NCBI GenBank assembly: GCA_035293805.1
Contig: DATGMD010000043.1
Coordinates: forward strand, 57,557 to 121,556
Reading direction: 5' to 3'
Source: JAJPHF01 sp035293805
Lineage (GTDB): Bacteria; Chloroflexota; UBA6077; JAJPHF01
Length of the DNA: 64,000 nt
Below, one piece after another: positions 60,808 through 64,000 of this stretch. Both the position numbers and the translations under genes were made by a program. Under the pieces are notes generated by a model, which saw only the letters and a list, made by a program, of their open reading frames with translations, made no database searches and was not told the origin of the DNA. How positions within the stretch are numbered: position 1 is the first letter of the stretch; each line of letters begins with the position of its first letter.

Positions 60808-61773
60808 ATGCCGCACAATAGCAGCGGGCCGCGGATGCCGATCCCGCGCCACTCTGACCGACGGGTGCCGGGCCGGCAGCACCACACCACGGCTGGCCTG
60901 CCACCCGTCCCGGGACGAGCGCTGGTACAGTACTGGCTCTTTCGGCTGGGCGCGTGGCTCGCGCCGCTCCTCCCGGTGGCGGTCGGGAGCGCGCTGGCCG
61001 GCCTCGGCGGGCTGGGCGCCTACGCGGCCGGGCGGGGCGCGCGTCAGGCCGTGCGCGCCAACCTGGCCCACGTCCTCGGCGGCCCGCCGCCCGAGCGGCT
61101 GGTGCGCGCGGTGTTCCGCCACGGGGCGCTAAACTACTACGACGTCCTGCGGCTACCGCGTCTCAGCGCCGCGGCGCTCCGCGCCGCGGTGGACTTGCAC
61201 GGCTGGGAACACCTGGAGGCGGCGCGCTCGGGCGGGCGCGGCGTGCTGCTCGTCACCGCGCACCTCGGCAGCGTCAGCCTGGTTGGCCAGATGATCGCCT
61301 TGGGCGGCTGCCCGGCCAACGTGGTCGTCGAGGCGCTTCAGCCACCGGCGCTGCTCGCGCTGATGCAGCGCCTGCGCACCAGCCACGGCGTCCAGCCCCT
61401 GCCAGCCGGCCCCGGCCTGCTGCGCGCCATCGTGGCGGCGCTCGGGCGCAACGAGGTCGTCGGCCTGCTCTCGGATCGCGACGTGCTCGGCAACGGCATC
61501 ACGGTCCGCTTCTTCGGCGCCCCGACGCGCCTGCCCGGCGGCGCGGCCGGCCTCGCCCTGCGCACCGGCGCGGCGGTCCTGCCGGCGTTCACCGCGCGCC
61601 AGCCGAGCGGCCGCCACCTCGGCTGGTTCGAGCCGCCGCTCGCGCTCGTCGAGACGGGCAACGTCCGCGCCGACGTACAGGCCAACACCGAGCGCATCAC
61701 GCGGATCGTCGAGGCGGCCATCCGTCGCTACCCGGAGCAGTGGACGGTCTTCCAGCGAGTTTGGCCGGAATAG
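60808..61773 (+). CDS. LpxL/PatA-family acyltransferase homologue with altered HX4D motif
   Basis: This 321-residue paralogue of 57108-58049 has the same order of elements: YWLFRLGAWLAPLLP, AVRANLAHVLG, RHGALNYYDVLRLP, then TAHLGSVSLVG where the paralogue has GGHIGNSDVG, so the acidic residue of HX4D/E is replaced by serine. The later LLSDRDVLGNGITVRFFGAPTRLPGG and RYPEQWTVFQRVWPE segments are kept. It may be inactive, or use another acid. The start is unsure: ATG 60808 adds ~36 residues before the first conserved helix and ATG 60835 is the alternative. Confidence 0.8.
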   Translation: MPHNSSGPRMPIPRHSDRRVPGRQHHTTAGLPPVPGRALVQYWLFRLGAWLAPLLPVAVGSALAGLGGLGAYAAGRGARQAVRANLAHVLGGPPPERLVRAVFRHGALNYYDVLRLPRLSAAALRAAVDLHGWEHLEAARSGGRGVLLVTAHLGSVSLVGQMIALGGCPANVVVEALQPPALLALMQRLRTSHGVQPLPAGPGLLRAIVAALGRNEVVGLLSDRDVLGNGITVRFFGAPTRLPGGAAGLALRTGAAVLPAFTARQPSGRHLGWFEPPLALVETGNVRADVQANTERITRIVEAAIRRYPEQWTVFQRVWPE

Positions 61774-61775
61774 CG

Positions 61776-61809
61776 GTCAGCCATCAGCTATTAGCCGTCA
61801 GCAGCTAGC
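61776..61809 (+). repeat. Short TCAGC/TTAGC repeat tract
   Basis: The segment 61776-61809 consists of the variants GTCAGCCATCAGC, TATTAGCC, GTCAGCAGC and TAGCA, a degenerate tract of the GCTGATGGCTGAC type that occurs in intergenic DNA of several phyla. Confidence 0.4.
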
Positions 61810-61827
61810 ACTCCACGGGCACGAATC

Positions 61828-63528
61828 GTGGGCCGGCCTCCAGCGCCGGACAGCACCATCCCGCGAGAGGAGTTGCTGCAGCGCGAGCGCCAGAGTGCCG
61901 TGCCAATGGCGGAGGCCTACGGCGCCGCCTGGCAGCGCATCCGCCACCAGCTCGGCGGCTTCGAGGCGCAGATCGCCCAGGCGCGGGCCCTCGGCACCGA
62001 GATCTCGCCCGCCTGGCTGCTGCAGCGCGACCGCCTCCAGTCGCTCCAGCGCCAGGTCGAGGCCGAGATCGCTGGGTTCGCACAATTTGCAGAACGCGAG
62101 GTGTGGAACGGCCAGCAGGCCGCCGTCGATGCCGCGCAGGCGCACGCCGAGGAGCTGGCGCGTGCGGGACTGGGGCCGCCGCCCCCGGGCGTGACGCTCG
62201 CGTGGGATCGCCTGCCGACGGCCGCGCTCACCGACCTGGTGGGGTTCCTCGGCGACGGGTCCCCATTGCGGGCCATTCTGGACGAGCTGGGCCCCGACGC
62301 CAGTTTGGCGGTGCGTAAGGCGCTCATCGCGGGGGTGGCCACCGGGCAGAACCCGCGGGCCATTGCGAGCACCATTCGGGGCCAATTGGGCGGCAACCTG
62401 GTGCGCGCGCTGACGATCTCCCGGACGGAGGTGCTGCGCAGCTACCGCGAGGCGTCGCGGCGCAGCTACCACGCCAACCGCGACATCGTGACCGGCTGGC
62501 TCTGGCAGGCCGGGCTGAGCAGCCGCACCTGCGCGAGCTGCTGGGCGATGCATGGGAGCTTCCATCGGCTCGACGAGCGGCTCGACGATCACCCGCGCGG
62601 CCGCTGCACAATGGTCCCTGTGACCAAGAGCTGGGGCGAGCTGGGTGTCCCGGGTGCCCGGGAGACGCGCGTCGAGGTGGAGCGCGGCCCGGACGTGTTC
62701 GCCAAGCTCCCGGCCGCCGAGCAGCAGGCGATTCTCGGGCCGGCGAAGTACGCGGCCTATCGTCAAGGCCTCATCACACTGGAGGACCTCGTCCACCGCA
62801 GCCATGACCCGCGCTGGGGTACGATGCGCCGAGAGGCCTCGCTGCGCGAGGTGCTGGGCGACGAGGAGGTGCGGCGGCTGGTGGCGCGCGAACGGGGCGG
62901 CGGCACGATAGGTGGCGGTCGCGGCCCGGGCCACTCTGGCGGCGGCCCAACAGATGCGGGCCGTCCCGAGATCATTGCGTTACTGCGAGCACATGGGGCG
63001 CCGCCAGAGGCGGCACACCGTATTGCGCGGGCGGGCGAGCTGCTCCGAAAGCGGAGTGTGCGGCTGGGCGTTGAGGTCGCGGCCCTGCTGGACCTGGAGA
63101 CAGGCCGCCCCAGTGGCCCTAGCCTTGAGGGGACAGAGGCGCATGTCGATCTCGCGCCGCAACTGCGGGGGCTCCAGCCCGGACGCCGCTACCTGCAGCT
63201 CCATACCCATCCGCGGAATTCGTCGTTCTCCGACGATGACCTGCGGATCCTGCTGCGCCATCCGGAGCTGCGCACCATGGCCGTCGTGGGGCAGACCGGG
63301 GGCTGGTATTTGCTGAGCAAACGCCGGGGCCGGCCCACGGTAACGATCGAAGAGGCAACGGCGCTGTGGGATATCTACTATGCGGACGCGGCCGAGCCCA
63401 ATGAGCGGCTGATCGCGGCAGGGCAGCTTACCCCAGAGGCAGCGCTGGCCCAGGAGGTTCACGAGACGATGCGGCGCCTCGCCCCCGAGATCGGGCTGCG
63501 CTATGATTACCTCGAACCGCCAGAGTGA
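61828..63528 (+). CDS. Phage Mu F-like head-morphogenesis protein fused to a JAMM-like domain
   Basis: The 566-residue product has three parts. Residues ~1-150 are helical. Residues ~195-265 are a Mu F/SPP1 gp7-type minor head domain: ISRTEVLRSYREASRRSYHANRD, then TCASCWAMHG and DDHPRGRCTMVPV with conserved CxxC and H/C residues. A Gly-rich linker lies at ~360-375. A C-terminal ~390-500 domain has VAALLDLETGRPSG and HTHPRNSSFSDDD (H459, H461, S468, D471), a variant of the HxH..S..D JAMM metallopeptidase motif. Minor head proteins help portal and capsid assembly; the peptidase could process one. It opens a phage-like gene row at the window end. GTG start; an ATG lies at 61906. Confidence 0.8.
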   Translation: MGRPPAPDSTIPREELLQRERQSAVPMAEAYGAAWQRIRHQLGGFEAQIAQARALGTEISPAWLLQRDRLQSLQRQVEAEIAGFAQFAEREVWNGQQAAVDAAQAHAEELARAGLGPPPPGVTLAWDRLPTAALTDLVGFLGDGSPLRAILDELGPDASLAVRKALIAGVATGQNPRAIASTIRGQLGGNLVRALTISRTEVLRSYREASRRSYHANRDIVTGWLWQAGLSSRTCASCWAMHGSFHRLDERLDDHPRGRCTMVPVTKSWGELGVPGARETRVEVERGPDVFAKLPAAEQQAILGPAKYAAYRQGLITLEDLVHRSHDPRWGTMRREASLREVLGDEEVRRLVARERGGGTIGGGRGPGHSGGGPTDAGRPEIIALLRAHGAPPEAAHRIARAGELLRKRSVRLGVEVAALLDLETGRPSGPSLEGTEAHVDLAPQLRGLQPGRRYLQLHTHPRNSSFSDDDLRILLRHPELRTMAVVGQTGGWYLLSKRRGRPTVTIEEATALWDIYYADAAEPNERLIAAGQLTPEAALAQEVHETMRRLAPEIGLRYDYLEPPE

Positions 63529-63537
63529 GGTGGCGCG

Positions 63538-63753
63538 ATGGCGCGACGGTGGCCGACCCTCCGCGAGCAATTGGCTCGCCAGGACGATGTCCTGGACGAG
63601 ACCACGATTCACGTGCGCCCCTCCGCCGAGGAACGGGCGGCGCTGCGCGCGGAAGCCGAAGCGTTCCTCGCCGAGCGCCGCGCGGCCCGCGCAGCAGCTG
63701 CGGCGGCCGCTGCCTCCCGCCGCTTCCCGGCGCGCCCACGGCGGCCCGCCTAA
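63538..63753 (+). CDS. Small Ala/Arg-rich hypothetical protein
   Basis: A 71-residue protein (start MARRWPTLREQLARQDDVLDET, then a long helix rich in Ala, Glu and Arg ending PRRPA). It starts nine bases after the head-protein stop with GAGGTGG upstream, so it belongs to the phage-like row. The family is unrecognised; small helical proteins with such composition occur next to head genes as scaffold or internal proteins. Confidence 0.5.
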   Translation: MARRWPTLREQLARQDDVLDETTIHVRPSAEERAALRAEAEAFLAERRAARAAAAAAAASRRFPARPRRPA

Positions 63754-63820
63754 TCCCCCCGGCGCGGAGGCGGCGCATAACCCCGCCATGCTGTAATCCC
63801 TGCATCCATATGGACTGTGC

Positions 63821-63826
63821 TATGCT
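63821..63826 (+). promoter_or_regulatory. Candidate -10 for the last gene
   Basis: TATGCT matches four of six -10 positions and lies 24 bp before the start codon at 63850. No good -35 is visible at 17 bp. Confidence 0.3.
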
Positions 63827-63849
63827 GCCTCTGAAAGGAGGCAGGCGGC

Positions 63850-64000
63850 ATGCACCTGCAGAACATGGAGATCCGCGACCAGGGCGGCGGCGCGGTGCTG
63901 GTGGCGACCCTCCACGGCACGCGCGGCGAGATCCCGCTCGTGCAGGACCCGCTCCTCATCGAGAAGGGGTTCCTGCAGCTCGGCGAGGCCTGGCAAGACC
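63850..64000 (+). CDS. Start of an unknown gene, cut by the window end
   Basis: AAAGGAGGC lies eight bases before the ATG at 63850. The visible 50 codons read MHLQNMEIRDQGGGAVLV..GEIPLVQDPLLIEKGF: two beta strands and a turn. It could be the next structural gene of the phage-like row. No family can be assigned from this part. Confidence 0.5.
   Translation, partial: MHLQNMEIRDQGGGAVLVATLHGTRGEIPLVQDPLLIEKGFLQLGEAWQD

Overview
The window is a very GC-rich, densely packed bacterial chromosome segment. Many genes overlap by 4 bp (ATGA/GTGA) and many start at GTG or TTG. No single marker fixes the taxon. The combination of features reminds me most of Chloroflexota or a similar high-GC, non-proteobacterial phylum: an RF2 gene with a programmed frameshift, an inositol-phosphate synthase followed by an acyltransferase, a DUF4129-DUF4350-MoxR-DUF58 operon, a translin homologue, a UbiD decarboxylase, and exported glycine-rich repeat proteins. 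That assignment is inference.

Layout. 0-3 kb: end of a HAD hydrolase, a Dabb protein, and a convergent SDR-cobT pair. 3-7.8 kb: two secreted proteins, a decayed tyrosine-recombinase remnant facing the 3' end of a tRNA-Ser(CGA) gene, and a UbiA-type prenyltransferase. 8-13 kb: an exported clan-A glycosidase-like protein, a 5-formyl-THF cyclo-ligase-like protein, an unrecognised overlapping gene pair, and a DapA-family aldolase. 13-17.6 kb: a catabolic-looking block (cyclase, NMT1-like binding protein and enamidase-like amidohydrolase on the minus strand, divergent from a UbiD decarboxylase). 17.7-24.3 kb: an exported alpha/beta hydrolase, a HAD-ATPase fusion, a DUF433/DUF5615 toxin-antitoxin-like pair, translin, and citramalate synthase. 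24.4-33.9 kb: a cell-envelope operon (lipoprotein, membrane proteins, DUF4129, DUF4350, MoxR, DUF58), then a DUF1232 protein, a membrane protein and a lipoprotein.

34-53.6 kb is a large surface-polysaccharide or glycosylation locus in two halves. The minus-strand half encodes a polyprenyl-phosphate sugar transferase, UDP-GlcNAc 2-epimerase, two glycosyltransferases and a sugar nucleotidyltransferase. The plus-strand half encodes a transaldolase, HddC-like and HddA-like enzymes, two methyltransferase genes (one an internal duplication), a DPM-type glycosyltransferase, a sugar epimerase/reductase, a flippase-like membrane protein and a 1034-residue protein with a methyltransferase-like, a GT4 and a GT2 module. 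Between the halves lies a second copy of the exported repeat protein found at 3 kb.

54-64 kb: hisH, prfB (CTT TGA C frameshift), inositol-3-phosphate synthase coupled to an LpxL/PatA-like acyltransferase, several unknown exported proteins, very strong hairpins, a second acyltransferase that lacks the usual acidic residue of HX4D/E, and the left edge of a phage-like module whose first protein fuses a Mu F-type head-morphogenesis domain to a JAMM-like metallopeptidase motif. The best candidates for something undescribed are the exported repeat-protein paralogues, the 11.1-11.9 kb gene pair, the trimodular glycosyltransferase locus and the MuF-JAMM fusion.
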